DNA of 64,000 nt. It comes from Phytohabitans houttuyneae (GTDB lineage: Bacteria; Actinomycetota; Actinomycetes; Mycobacteriales; Micromonosporaceae). Each line of letters opens with the position of its first letter. Position 1 is the first letter of the stretch. The notes below the pieces were generated by a model, which saw nothing but the letters and a program-made list of their open reading frames with translations, did not search any database and was not told where the DNA came from. The DNA is taken from NCBI RefSeq assembly GCF_011764425.1, contig NZ_BLPF01000002.1, forward strand, positions 2,170,997-2,234,996. The letters run 5' to 3'. Position numbers and translations under genes: made by a program. This document shows, piece by piece, positions 54,654-62,426 of the stretch.

Positions 54654-55432
54654 CCGCCGCCGCCGACGTCCTGCGCGCCGCGTACGAGACCGGCGTGCCG
54701 TGTCCGCCGCTGCGCGGGGACCTGATCCCGACCGGTGACGTCGAGGCCGCGTACGCCGTGCAGCGCGAGCAGGTCGACGCCTGGCTCGCAGCCGGCCGCC
54801 GGCAGGTCGGCGCGAAGATCGGCCTGACCGCGCGGGCGGTGCAGGAGGCGTTCGGCGTGTACCAGCCGGACTTCGGCGTGCTGATGGCCGACGCCGCCGT
54901 GCCCGACGGCGCCGAGATCCCGCTCGGCCGGCTGCTGCAGCCGAGGGTGGAGGCGGAGGTGGCGTTCGTGCTCGGCGCCGACCTGCCCGAACCCGACGCC
55001 ACGGTCGTCGACGTGATCCGGGCGACCGACCACCTGCTGCCGGCCATCGAGGTCGTCGACTCCCGGGTCGCCGGCTGGGACATCTCCATCGTGGACACCG
55101 TCGCGGACAACGCCTCCAGCGGCCTGTTCGTGCTCGGCACCCGCCCGGTCCGGCTCTCCGACGTGGACCTGCGGCTGTGCGGCGCGGTACTGGAGCACGC
55201 CGGCGAGCCGGTCTCGGTCGGCGCCGGCGCCGCCTGCCTCGGCAACCCGGTGCACGCCGTGGCCTGGCTCGCCGCGACCCTCGCCAAGGCGGGACAGCCG
55301 CTGCGCGCCGGCGACGTGGTGCTGTCCGGCGCGCTCGGGCCGATGGTCCCGGTGACGCCCGGCGCGGCGTACGAGGCACGCATCTCCGGGCTCGGCTCCG
55401 TCCGCGCCTGTTTCGACAAGGGGGACAGCTGA
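54650..55432 (+). CDS. nbaH: 2-oxopent-4-enoate (2-keto-4-pentenoate) hydratase
   Basis: The 260-residue protein starts at ATG 54650. It has the fumarylacetoacetase-like hydratase fold with the metal-binding ExE in [13 protein letters not shown], then [24 protein letters not shown] and [17 protein letters not shown]. It adds water to 2-hydroxypenta-2,4-dienoate to form 4-hydroxy-2-oxovalerate. The closely related decarboxylase three genes on is longer in context and differs in the second half. Confidence 0.88.
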   Translation: MTAAADVLRAAYETGVPCPPLRGDLIPTGDVEAAYAVQREQVDAWLAAGRRQVGAKIGLTARAVQEAFGVYQPDFGVLMADAAVPDGAEIPLGRLLQPRVEAEVAFVLGADLPEPDATVVDVIRATDHLLPAIEVVDSRVAGWDISIVDTVADNASSGLFVLGTRPVRLSDVDLRLCGAVLEHAGEPVSVGAGAACLGNPVHAVAWLAATLAKAGQPLRAGDVVLSGALGPMVPVTPGAAYEARISGLGSVRACFDKGDS

Positions 55433-56331
55433 TGACGACCGGCGTGGCGGTGATCGGGTCGGGCAACATCGGCACCGACCTGATGATCAAGGTGTTGCGG
55501 CTGTCGACGTCGCTGCGGATGGTGGCGATGGCCGGCATCGACCCGGCCTCCGACGGGCTGGCCCGGGCCGGGCGCCTCGGCGTGGCCACGACGGCCGGCG
55601 GCATCGACGGGCTCGTCGCGATGCCCGAGTTCGCCGACGTCGGCATCGTGCTCGACGCCACCTCGGCCGGCGCGCACCACCGGCACGCGGAGGTGCTGCG
55701 GGAGCACGGGCGGCTCGTCGTCGACCTCACACCGGCGGCCGTCGGCCCGTACGTGGTGCCTCCGGTCAACCTCGACCAGCACCTGCGCGAGCCGAACGTC
55801 AACATGGTCACCTGCGGCGGCCAGGCCACCGTGCCGGTCGTCGCGGCGGTCGCCGCGGTCACGCCGGTCGCGTACGCCGAGATCGTCGCCGCCATCGCCT
55901 CCCGCTCGGCCGGACCCGGCACCCGCGCGAACATCGACGAGTTCACCGTCACCACCGCGCGCGCCCTGGAGGTGGTCGGCGGCGCCGGCCGGGGCAAGGC
56001 GATCATCGTGCTCAACCCGGCCGAGCCGCCGATGCTGATGCGCGACACCGTCTACTGCCTGTGCCCCGACGCCGGCGCCGACCGGGAGCGGATCGCCGCC
56101 TCGGTGGGGCAGATGGTGGCGAGCGTCCAGCAGTACGTGCCCGGGTACCGCCTCAAGCAGGACGTGCAGTTCGCGTCCATCGAGGACGGTCTGCTGGTGA
56201 CGGTCTTCCTGGAGGTGTCCGGGGCCGGCCACTACCTGCCCGCGTACGCGGGGAACCTCGACATCATGACCTCGGCGGCGCTGCGGACCGCCGAGCGCAT
56301 GGTCGCCCTGCGCGAGGAGGCCGTCGTATGA
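55432..56331 (+). CDS. nbaJ: acetaldehyde dehydrogenase (acylating)
   Basis: The 299-residue protein starts at ATG 55432, overlapping the hydratase stop. It has the Rossmann motif [18 protein letters not shown], the catalytic Cys in [16 protein letters not shown], and [20 protein letters not shown]. It converts acetaldehyde to acetyl-CoA with NAD+ and CoA and normally forms a complex with the aldolase next door. The length fits the family (about 300). Confidence 0.93.
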   Translation: MTTGVAVIGSGNIGTDLMIKVLRLSTSLRMVAMAGIDPASDGLARAGRLGVATTAGGIDGLVAMPEFADVGIVLDATSAGAHHRHAEVLREHGRLVVDLTPAAVGPYVVPPVNLDQHLREPNVNMVTCGGQATVPVVAAVAAVTPVAYAEIVAAIASRSAGPGTRANIDEFTVTTARALEVVGGAGRGKAIIVLNPAEPPMLMRDTVYCLCPDAGADRERIAASVGQMVASVQQYVPGYRLKQDVQFASIEDGLLVTVFLEVSGAGHYLPAYAGNLDIMTSAALRTAERMVALREEAVV

Positions 56332-57338
56332 ACGTGTACGTCCAGGACGTGACGCTGCGGGACGGCATGCACGCCTCGCGGCACCGCTTCACCGTCGACC
56401 AGGTGCGCGAGATCGCGGCCGCCCTCGACGCGGCGGGCGTGGCGGCCATCGAGGTGGCGCACGGCGACGGGCTCGCCGGGTCGAGCATCAACTACGGGCG
56501 TGGCGCGCACACCGACGCGGAGTGGATCGCGGCCGCCGCCGAGGTGGTCCGGCGGGCCACGCTCACCACGCTGCTGCTGCCCGGCATCGGCACGATCGAC
56601 GACCTGCGCGCGGCCCGCGACCTCGGCGTACGCAGCGTGCGGATCGCCACCCACTGCACCGAGGCGGACATCGCGGCCCAGCACATCGGGTGGGCCCGGG
56701 ACAACGGCATGGACGTCGCCGGGTTCCTGATGATGTCGCACATGAACGACCCGGCCGGCCTCGCCGCGCAGGCGAAGCTGATGGAGTCGTACGGCGCGCA
56801 CTGCGTGTACGTGACCGACTCCGGCGGCCGGCTGCTGATGGGCGACGTGGCCGAGCGGGTGGACGCGTACCGCCAGGTGCTCGACCCGGCGACGCAGGTC
56901 GGCATCCACGCGCACCACAACCTCTCCCTCGGCGTGGCCAACTCGGTCGTCGCCGTCGAGCACGGGGCCACGCGGGTGGACGCGGCGCTGGCCGGGCACG
57001 GCGCCGGGGCCGGCAACGCGCCGCTGGAGGTCTTCGCGGCGACCGCCGACCTGATGGGGTGGGCGCACGGCTGCGACGTGTTCGCGCTGATGGACGCCGC
57101 CGACGACCTCGTCCGCCCGCTGCAGGACCGGCCGGTGCGGGTGGACCGGGAGACGCTGTCGCTCGGGTACGCCGGCGTGTACTCCAGCTTCCTGCGGCAC
57201 GCCGAGACGGCGGCCGACCGTTACGGCGTGGACGTGCGCACGATCCTCGTCGAGCTGGGCCGGCGGCGCATGGTCGGCGGCCAGGAGGACATGATCGTGG
57301 ACGTCGCGCTCGACCTGGTGAAGGAGGGCGGGCGATGA
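56328..57338 (+). CDS. nbaI: 4-hydroxy-2-oxovalerate aldolase
   Basis: The 336-residue protein has the DmpG/HMG-CoA-lyase-like barrel: [20 protein letters not shown] with the active-site Arg/Asp, [33 protein letters not shown], and metal-binding [20 protein letters not shown]. It splits 4-hydroxy-2-oxovalerate to pyruvate and acetaldehyde, passing the aldehyde to its dehydrogenase partner. ATG 56328 overlaps the previous stop. Confidence 0.93.
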   Translation: MNVYVQDVTLRDGMHASRHRFTVDQVREIAAALDAAGVAAIEVAHGDGLAGSSINYGRGAHTDAEWIAAAAEVVRRATLTTLLLPGIGTIDDLRAARDLGVRSVRIATHCTEADIAAQHIGWARDNGMDVAGFLMMSHMNDPAGLAAQAKLMESYGAHCVYVTDSGGRLLMGDVAERVDAYRQVLDPATQVGIHAHHNLSLGVANSVVAVEHGATRVDAALAGHGAGAGNAPLEVFAATADLMGWAHGCDVFALMDAADDLVRPLQDRPVRVDRETLSLGYAGVYSSFLRHAETAADRYGVDVRTILVELGRRRMVGGQEDMIVDVALDLVKEGGR

Positions 57339-58051
57339 CCGGCGACCTCGCGGAACGGCTGGACGCGGCGGCCCGCGACGCGACCGCGATACCGCAGGTC
57401 GTCTCCGCGGCGGGGTTGGACGCGGACGGCGCGTACGCGGTGCAGGAGGCGCTCGTCGCCCGCCGCCTCGGCCGGGGCGAGCGGCTCGTCGGCCTCAAGC
57501 TCGGCCTCACCAGCCGGGCCAAGATGGCGCAGGTCGGCGTCGACGAGGTCATCTGGGGCCGGCTGACCGACGCGATGGCGGTCCCCGACGGCGGCACCGT
57601 GGACACGTCGGCGCTCATCCACCCGCGGATCGAGCCGGAGGTGGCGTTCCTGCTCGACGCCGACGGCAACGCGACCGCCGTGGCGCCGGCCCTGGAGGTC
57701 ATCGACTCCCGGTACGCCGACTTCACGTTCTCCCTCGCGGACGTCGTCGCCGACAACGCGTCCGCGGCCGCGTACACGATCGGGTCCTGGAAGCCCTTGC
57801 CCGACGGCCTGGACAACCTCGGCGTGCTGCTGGAGGTCGACGGCCGGGTCGCGCAGGTCGGCTCGACGGCGGCGATCCTGGGCGACCCGCGGCGGGCGCT
57901 CGGCGCGGCCCGCCGCCTGGCCGGGGCGCCGGCGGAGGCCGGGTGGGTGCTACTGGCCGGCGCGGCGACGGCGGCGGTCTCGCTCGTGAAGGGCGCGCAC
58001 GTGCGCGCGGTCGTCGAGGGCCTCGGCACGGTGGCGGTGCGGGCGTCATGA
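57335..58051 (+). CDS. nbaG: 2-oxo-3-hexenedioate (4-oxalocrotonate) decarboxylase
   Basis: The 238-residue protein shares the hydratase fold. It has [20 protein letters not shown], the metal-binding [32 protein letters not shown] and [15 protein letters not shown]. It decarboxylates 4-oxalocrotonate made by deamination of 2-aminomuconate. The Lys/Met block near residue 60 is typical of the decarboxylase rather than hydratase subgroup. ATG 57335 overlaps the aldolase stop. Confidence 0.88.
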   Translation: MTGDLAERLDAAARDATAIPQVVSAAGLDADGAYAVQEALVARRLGRGERLVGLKLGLTSRAKMAQVGVDEVIWGRLTDAMAVPDGGTVDTSALIHPRIEPEVAFLLDADGNATAVAPALEVIDSRYADFTFSLADVVADNASAAAYTIGSWKPLPDGLDNLGVLLEVDGRVAQVGSTAAILGDPRRALGAARRLAGAPAEAGWVLLAGAATAAVSLVKGAHVRAVVEGLGTVAVRAS

Positions 58052-58446
58052 TCGTCGACGGCATGGCCCGGCCCCGCGGCCGCTTCCCGCACGTGAAGGT
58101 GGCGGGCGGCTTCGCGTTCGTCTCCGGCACCTCCAGCCGCCGCCCCGACAACAGCATCGCCGGGGCCACTGTGGACGAGCTGGGCACGACCACATTGGAC
58201 ATCCGCGTGCAGACCCGCGCCGTCGTGGAGAACATCCGGGAGATCCTGCGCTCGATCGGCGCGGACCTCTCCGACCTCACCCAGGTCACCACGTACCTGG
58301 TCAACATGAACGACTTCGGCGGCTACAACGAGGTGTACGCGGAGTTCTTCGACGAGACCGGCCCGGCGCGCACCACCGTCGCCGTGCACCAGCTGCCGCA
58401 TCCGCATCTGCTCATCGAGATGCAAGCAGTCGCTCTTCTACCTTGA
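58048..58446 (+). CDS. nbaF: 2-aminomuconate deaminase (RidA-like)
   Basis: The 132-residue protein is a RidA/YjgF-fold enzyme: [57 protein letters not shown]. The RidA-canonical Arg near the end is absent; here the segment reads [18 protein letters not shown], as expected for the 2-aminomuconate deaminase subgroup, which uses another mechanism. It releases ammonia to yield 4-oxalocrotonate. ATG 58048 overlaps the decarboxylase stop. Confidence 0.87.
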   Translation: MIVDGMARPRGRFPHVKVAGGFAFVSGTSSRRPDNSIAGATVDELGTTTLDIRVQTRAVVENIREILRSIGADLSDLTQVTTYLVNMNDFGGYNEVYAEFFDETGPARTTVAVHQLPHPHLLIEMQAVALLP

Positions 58447-58456
58447 GGGGGTTGCC

Positions 58457-58981
58457 ATGTCCGAGGTCGCGCGACCGGTGAGCTTCCCGAGCTGGCTCGC
58501 CGAAAACCAGCACCTGCTCAAGCCGCCGGTGGGCAACAAGCAGATGTTTCCGACCGGGTCGGACTTCATCGTCATGGTGGTCGGTGGTCCCAACCAGCGC
58601 ACCGACTTCCACGTCGACCCGTACGAGGAGTTCTTCTACCAGATCAAGGGCAACATGCACCTGAACGTGATGACGCCCGACGGCCCGGACACGATCCAGG
58701 TCCGCGAGGGCGAGATGTGGGTGCTGCCCGGCAACATGCCGCACTCGCCGCAGCGCCCCGAGGAGGGCTCGGTCGGCCTCGTCGTGGAGCGGGTGCGCGA
58801 GGAGGGGACGCTGGAGAAGTTCCAGTGGTACTGCCCCGCGTGCGGCAACCTCGTCCACGAGGTCGAGCTGCAGGTCCGCGACATCGTGGTGGACCTGCCG
58901 CCGGTGTTCAAGGAGTTCTACGAGGACGAGGCCGCCCGCACCTGTGACAGGTGCGGCACGCTGCACCCGGGTCGCGGGTGA
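58457..58981 (+). CDS. nbaC: 3-hydroxyanthranilate 3,4-dioxygenase
   Basis: The 174-residue cupin has the iron ligands in TDFHVDPYEEFFYQIKGNMH (His, Glu) and LPGNMPHSPQRPEEG (His). The C-terminal rubredoxin-like iron site of the bacterial/fungal group is complete: WYCPACGNLVHE and TCDRCGTLHPG (four Cys). It opens 3-hydroxyanthranilate to 2-amino-3-carboxymuconate semialdehyde. Start ATG 58457 has GAGGGGG ten bases upstream. Confidence 0.94.
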   Translation: MSEVARPVSFPSWLAENQHLLKPPVGNKQMFPTGSDFIVMVVGGPNQRTDFHVDPYEEFFYQIKGNMHLNVMTPDGPDTIQVREGEMWVLPGNMPHSPQRPEEGSVGLVVERVREEGTLEKFQWYCPACGNLVHEVELQVRDIVVDLPPVFKEFYEDEAARTCDRCGTLHPGRG

Positions 58982-59004
58982 GGCGGGCCGGCGGTGGGCA
59001 CGGC

Positions 59005-60006
59005 ATGACCGCTCCCGTCTACGACGTGCACACGCACGTCGTGCCGAAGGGCTGGCCGGACCTGGCCGCGGAGTGCGGCGGCACCGGCTGGCCGTGGCTG
59101 CGCGTGGACTCCGAGCGCGCGGCGATGCTGATGGTGGGCGAGCGCGAGTGGCGCCCGGTCCAGTCGTCCTGCTGGGACGCGCCGACGCGGCTGTCCGACA
59201 TGGACGCCGACGGCATCGACGTGCAGGTCGTCTCGCCCACCCCGATCTTCTTCTCGTACGACCGCCCCGCCGACCAGGCCGTGAAGGTGGCGCGCATCTT
59301 CAACGACCTGGTGCTGGAGTGCGCGGCCGCCGGCGGCGACCGGCTGGTCCCGTTCTGCCAGGTCCCGCTCCAGGACCCGGACGCCGCGTGCGCGGAGGTC
59401 GACCGCTGCCTGGCCGCGGGGCACGCCGGCGTCGAGATCGGCAACCACGTCGGCGACCGCGACCTCGACGACCCCGGGGTGGTGGAGTTCCTGCGGCACT
59501 GCGCCGAGGTGGGCGCGCCGGTGTTCGTACACCCGTGGGACATGCCCGACAGCCCCCGCCTGGACCGGTGGATGGCCCGCTGGCTGACCGGCATGCCCGC
59601 CGAGACGCACCTGTCGCTGATGGCGATGATCCTGGGCGGCGTGTTCGACGACGTACCCGACACGCTGCGGATCTGCTTCGCGCACGGCGGCGGCAGCTTC
59701 CCGTACTGGCTGGGACGCGCCGACAACGCCTGGCACCGCCGCGGCGACCTGGTACGCGGCCGCTCCGCGCATCCGCCGAGCCACTACATCGGACGGTTCT
59801 ACGTGGACAGCGTGGTCTTCGAGGAGCCGGCGCTGCGCCTGCTGGTGTCGGTGGTCGGCGAGGACCGGGTGGTGGTGGGCAGCGACTACCCGTACCCGCT
59901 GGGCGAGCGCCCGGCCGGCCAGGTGGTCCGCAAGGCGTCCTTCCTCAGCGAGGAGCAGCGGGCCAAGCTGCTGACCGCGAACGCCCGGCGCTTCCTCGGC
60001 GCCTGA
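59005..60006 (+). CDS. nbaD: 2-amino-3-carboxymuconate-6-semialdehyde decarboxylase (ACMSD)
   Basis: The 333-residue amidohydrolase-fold decarboxylase has the metal HxH in VYDVHTHVVPKGWPDL, the His in PVFVHPWDMPDSPRLDRW, FAHGGGSFPYWLGRADN and the Asp in VVVGSDYPYPLGE. It removes CO2 from ACMS so that the route proceeds by 2-aminomuconate rather than quinolinate and NAD. I chose ATG 59005 (GGTGGG six bases upstream); GTG 58978 overlapping the previous stop would add nine residues. This is the last gene of the operon. Confidence 0.92.
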   Translation: MTAPVYDVHTHVVPKGWPDLAAECGGTGWPWLRVDSERAAMLMVGEREWRPVQSSCWDAPTRLSDMDADGIDVQVVSPTPIFFSYDRPADQAVKVARIFNDLVLECAAAGGDRLVPFCQVPLQDPDAACAEVDRCLAAGHAGVEIGNHVGDRDLDDPGVVEFLRHCAEVGAPVFVHPWDMPDSPRLDRWMARWLTGMPAETHLSLMAMILGGVFDDVPDTLRICFAHGGGSFPYWLGRADNAWHRRGDLVRGRSAHPPSHYIGRFYVDSVVFEEPALRLLVSVVGEDRVVVGSDYPYPLGERPAGQVVRKASFLSEEQRAKLLTANARRFLGA

Positions 60007-60007
60007 C

Positions 60008-60681
60008 TCAGCGCCCGAGCAGGCTGGCGACCCGGACCAGGGGCGCGACCAGCGCCGGGATGACCGCCGGGTCGGTGAGGCGGCCGTTCTGGTACGTGAT
60101 CAGCTCGTTGCCTTCGATGCTCCAGCTCGGCACCCGGCCGGCGATGTGCTCCTCCGCCAGCATCGGGCCGATGAAGCCGCGCACCGTCGCGGGGTCCTTG
60201 GCGCTCACCCGCCACTGGCTGTCGAACCGCTCGTCGCCGAGCGCCGTCGGCCGGTCGCCGAAGATGCTCCGCCCCAGCTTGGACAGGCCGCCCCGCTGCT
60301 GTACCGCGATGGCCGCCGCCGGCACGTCCAGGTGGACGACGGTCACGATGTAGTGGTGCGTCGTCGAGGAGGAGTGGAGTGGCCGCTGGCGTTCGTCGAG
60401 GAGCTTGTCGTCGTGTACTTGTACTCGGCGACGCTGACCTGGTGTCCCTGCTCGACGCCGACGAGCGCGAGCGACACGCCGCGGCGGTTGCGGCCCGGCA
60501 TGCGGGACACCCACGCCGCCTGCGGCCGCTCGACGATCCGCCAGCGGTGCGCGTAGGCCCAGGCGCGGATGGCCTCCATGCGGCGCCGCTCCTGCCGGAT
60601 CGAGTACACGATGCCGACGACCAGGAGTGCCACGAGCAGCACGCAGCCGACCCCGATCAGCGCCGGAACAACTCCGTCCAC
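60008..60681 (-). pseudogene. single-pass membrane protein of unknown function, with one -1 shift
   Basis: Two frames join to a 224-residue protein if one base is restored near 60371-60380; the join reads EYKYTTTSSSTNASGH and then STTHHYIVTVVHLDVPAAAI. GTG 60681 leads to a membrane helix (ALIGVGCVLLVALLVVGIVY), a basic stretch (RQERRRMEAIRAWAYAHRWR) and a cytoplasmic domain (ERFDSQWRVSAKDPATVRGF) ending ALVAPLVRVASLLGR. The repeated Ser/Thr tract is a likely place for a missed base. No family is recognised. It is convergent with ACMSD with one base between stops. Confidence 0.65.
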
Positions 60682-60704
60682 ACCCTGAGTAAACCGGATC
60701 GCGG

Positions 60705-61592
60705 CTACGGTGAGCTGCGGGCAAGCAGAAAGTCGACCACTGACGTGGCGAACTGAGGGCTGAGTGACGGGATGTGCGACCCGTCCTGGATGGTCCACAG
60801 CTCCGCCCGGCTTCCGCCCCGGCACCCCTCGCTGTACGCGGTGACCGTGGTCTCCGCGCCGTCGAGGACCGGCTCGATGTCGATCGGCGCCGCGGACGTG
60901 CCGGGCCCGGCCGCGCAGCCGTCCAGGTCGCGCCACAGCTCGACGGTGGCTTTCGCCGACGGGTAGGGGCGGGTGGACGGGCCGCCCTCGTAGAGGATCG
61001 TGCGGTCGGCGGTGCCGTGGATCTGGAGCACGCTGACCGGCCGCGACGGCTTGCACCCGGTCGGGTCGGCCGTGGCGGCGCCGGCCAGGGAGACGACCGC
61101 GGTGACCCGGTCGGCGTGGTCGCAGGCCATGCGCAGGGCCATGAAGCCGCCGTTGGAGTGGCCGACGAAGTAGACCTTCGCGGGGTCGACCGTGTACTTT
61201 CCGGCGACCGTGTCCACCAGGCGGCGCAGGTAGCCGGAGTCGTCGACGCGGGAGCCGTAGAAGTCGCAGCAGGTCGCCGTCGCGTTCCAGAACTTGTTCT
61301 TCTCCTGGTCGACGGTGCCCTCGGGGATCGCGTAGAGGAAGCCGCGGCGGTCGGACTCGCCGGTGAGCTGGAAGTACTCCTCCTGCTCGGTGCCGCTGGA
61401 CGTGTACCCGTGCAGGAGCACCACGAGCGGTGCCTTGGCGGCCGCGTCGTACCCGTTGGGCACGTGGAGGCGGAACGGGCGGCCGTCGAGGTCGACGGTG
61501 ACGTCCGGCGAGGTCGAGGCGTCCGGCGACGACGAACACGCCGCCGCCAGCAGCAGCAGGACAACGGCCAGCAGCCGACCCGTCGCGTTCAT
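60705..61592 (-). CDS. LpqC-like polyhydroxybutyrate-depolymerase-type lipoprotein
   Basis: The 295-residue protein starts at ATG 61592 with a lipobox LLLLAAAC. The esterase domain has PLVVLLHGYTSSGTEQEEYF, FWNATATCCDFYGSRVDDSG, nucleophile YFVGHSNGGFMALRMACDHA and the base in WTIQDGSHIPSL. It resembles LpqC/PHB depolymerase and feruloyl-esterase-like enzymes on the outer membrane face. Substrate is unknown. It precedes the membrane protein on the same strand with 23 bases between. Confidence 0.88.
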   Translation of the reverse strand: MNATGRLLAVVLLLLAAACSSSPDASTSPDVTVDLDGRPFRLHVPNGYDAAAKAPLVVLLHGYTSSGTEQEEYFQLTGESDRRGFLYAIPEGTVDQEKNKFWNATATCCDFYGSRVDDSGYLRRLVDTVAGKYTVDPAKVYFVGHSNGGFMALRMACDHADRVTAVVSLAGAATADPTGCKPSRPVSVLQIHGTADRTILYEGGPSTRPYPSAKATVELWRDLDGCAAGPGTSAAPIDIEPVLDGAETTVTAYSEGCRGGSRAELWTIQDGSHIPSLSPQFATSVVDFLLARSSP

Positions 61593-61860
61593 GGCACGAT
61601 CTTGCCGGAACGACAGGGGCGTGTCGTGGAGCTGTCGGACATGCGCCATGGCGCATTCAAGACACTGGTTGTAGCCCCGTCGTGACACATCGAGCCGCAT
61701 CCTTACGTCTAGCCGGCCCGGCGGGCACGTCAGCAACAAATAAGAGTTAAGCAGATCAATGCGATACAGAAGGACGCAATCTAAATATTTAACTCGTTTG
61801 TGATTTACCGCCGCTAGGGTGCGGAGCCAATGATCGACATGCGGGGGAAGGGGTTGGGGG
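61593..61860. promoter_or_regulatory. divergent AT-rich promoter region
   Basis: This 268-base gap contains an unusually AT-rich core (61735-61805). GAGTTAA at 61744-61750 and TTAACTC at 61789-61795 form a 7-bp inverted repeat with 38 bases between. A GGGGAAGGGG run lies upstream of the regulator ATG 61861. Control of both flanking genes from here is likely, but no site is proven. Confidence 0.4.
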
Positions 61861-62367
61861 ATGAGCGGAAACCTTGCCGTGCCACTGATCATCGGGATAG
61901 CCCCGTCGGCGGCTGAGCGCCGGCAGCTCGCGCAGCTCCTCGGCGGGACCGAGGCGTTCCTGATCGTCGCGAGCGTTGAGCAGGCACGGGAGTTCCTGGA
62001 CGCGGCCGTGCCACGCACCACGACCCACGCGTCCACCGGGGCCGCGGCGCCCGACGGCGGCGAGGAGGAGGCGCGGCGCCCACCGGACCTGCGCGTGGAC
62101 TCGGACCGCCGGGTGCTGCGGTGGCTGGACCGCGAGGTCGAGCTGACCCGGCTGGAGCACGACTTCCTGCACCGGCTGCTCGACGCGCCGGGGCAGGTCT
62201 TCACGTACGAGCGCCTGCACCTGGAGGTCTGGGGCAACCAGCACCTGGGCCGCGGTTCGGACATCCACTCCGTGGTCCGCCGGATCCGCCGCAAGCTCGC
62301 GAAGGTGGAGGCCGCCGCGACCATCCACTCCGTGCGCGGCGTCGGGTTCCGGCTCAGCGCGGCCTGA
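61861..62367 (+). CDS. OmpR/PhoB-type winged-helix regulator without a receiver domain
   Basis: The 168-residue protein has a C-terminal OmpR-type DNA-binding domain (about residues 78-167: LRVDSDRRVLRWLDREVELT, then RLEHDFLHRLLDAPGQVFTY, SDIHSVVRRIRRKLAKVEAA, and SVRGVGFRLSAA). The N-terminal ~55 residues begin like a receiver strand (PLIIGIAPSAAERRQLAQLL) but lack the phospho-acceptor Asp and the remaining fold, followed by an acidic linker. It is thus unlikely to be controlled by a sensor kinase in the normal way. It stands alone before a terminator hairpin. Confidence 0.85.
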   Translation: MSGNLAVPLIIGIAPSAAERRQLAQLLGGTEAFLIVASVEQAREFLDAAVPRTTTHASTGAAAPDGGEEEARRPPDLRVDSDRRVLRWLDREVELTRLEHDFLHRLLDAPGQVFTYERLHLEVWGNQHLGRGSDIHSVVRRIRRKLAKVEAAATIHSVRGVGFRLSAA

Positions 62368-62376
62368 CAAAGGCGA

Positions 62377-62408
62377 CGGCCCCGCCCGGCGGCAGCCGAG
62401 CGGGGCCG
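62377..62408. terminator. hairpin between convergent genes
   Basis: A perfect 9-bp stem (CGGCCCCGC / GCGGGGCCG) encloses a 14-base loop. It lies ten bases after the winged-helix gene stop and 19 bases before the stop of the convergent kelch-protein gene. Confidence 0.65.
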
Positions 62409-62426
62409 AAACCATCTAGCGGGTGG

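Noticed and set aside
55177-55431. Upstream extension of the acylating dehydrogenase frame
   Set aside because: The 85 extra codons overlap the hydratase in another frame and are low-complexity; ATG 55432 overlaps the hydratase stop in the manner of the rest of the operon.
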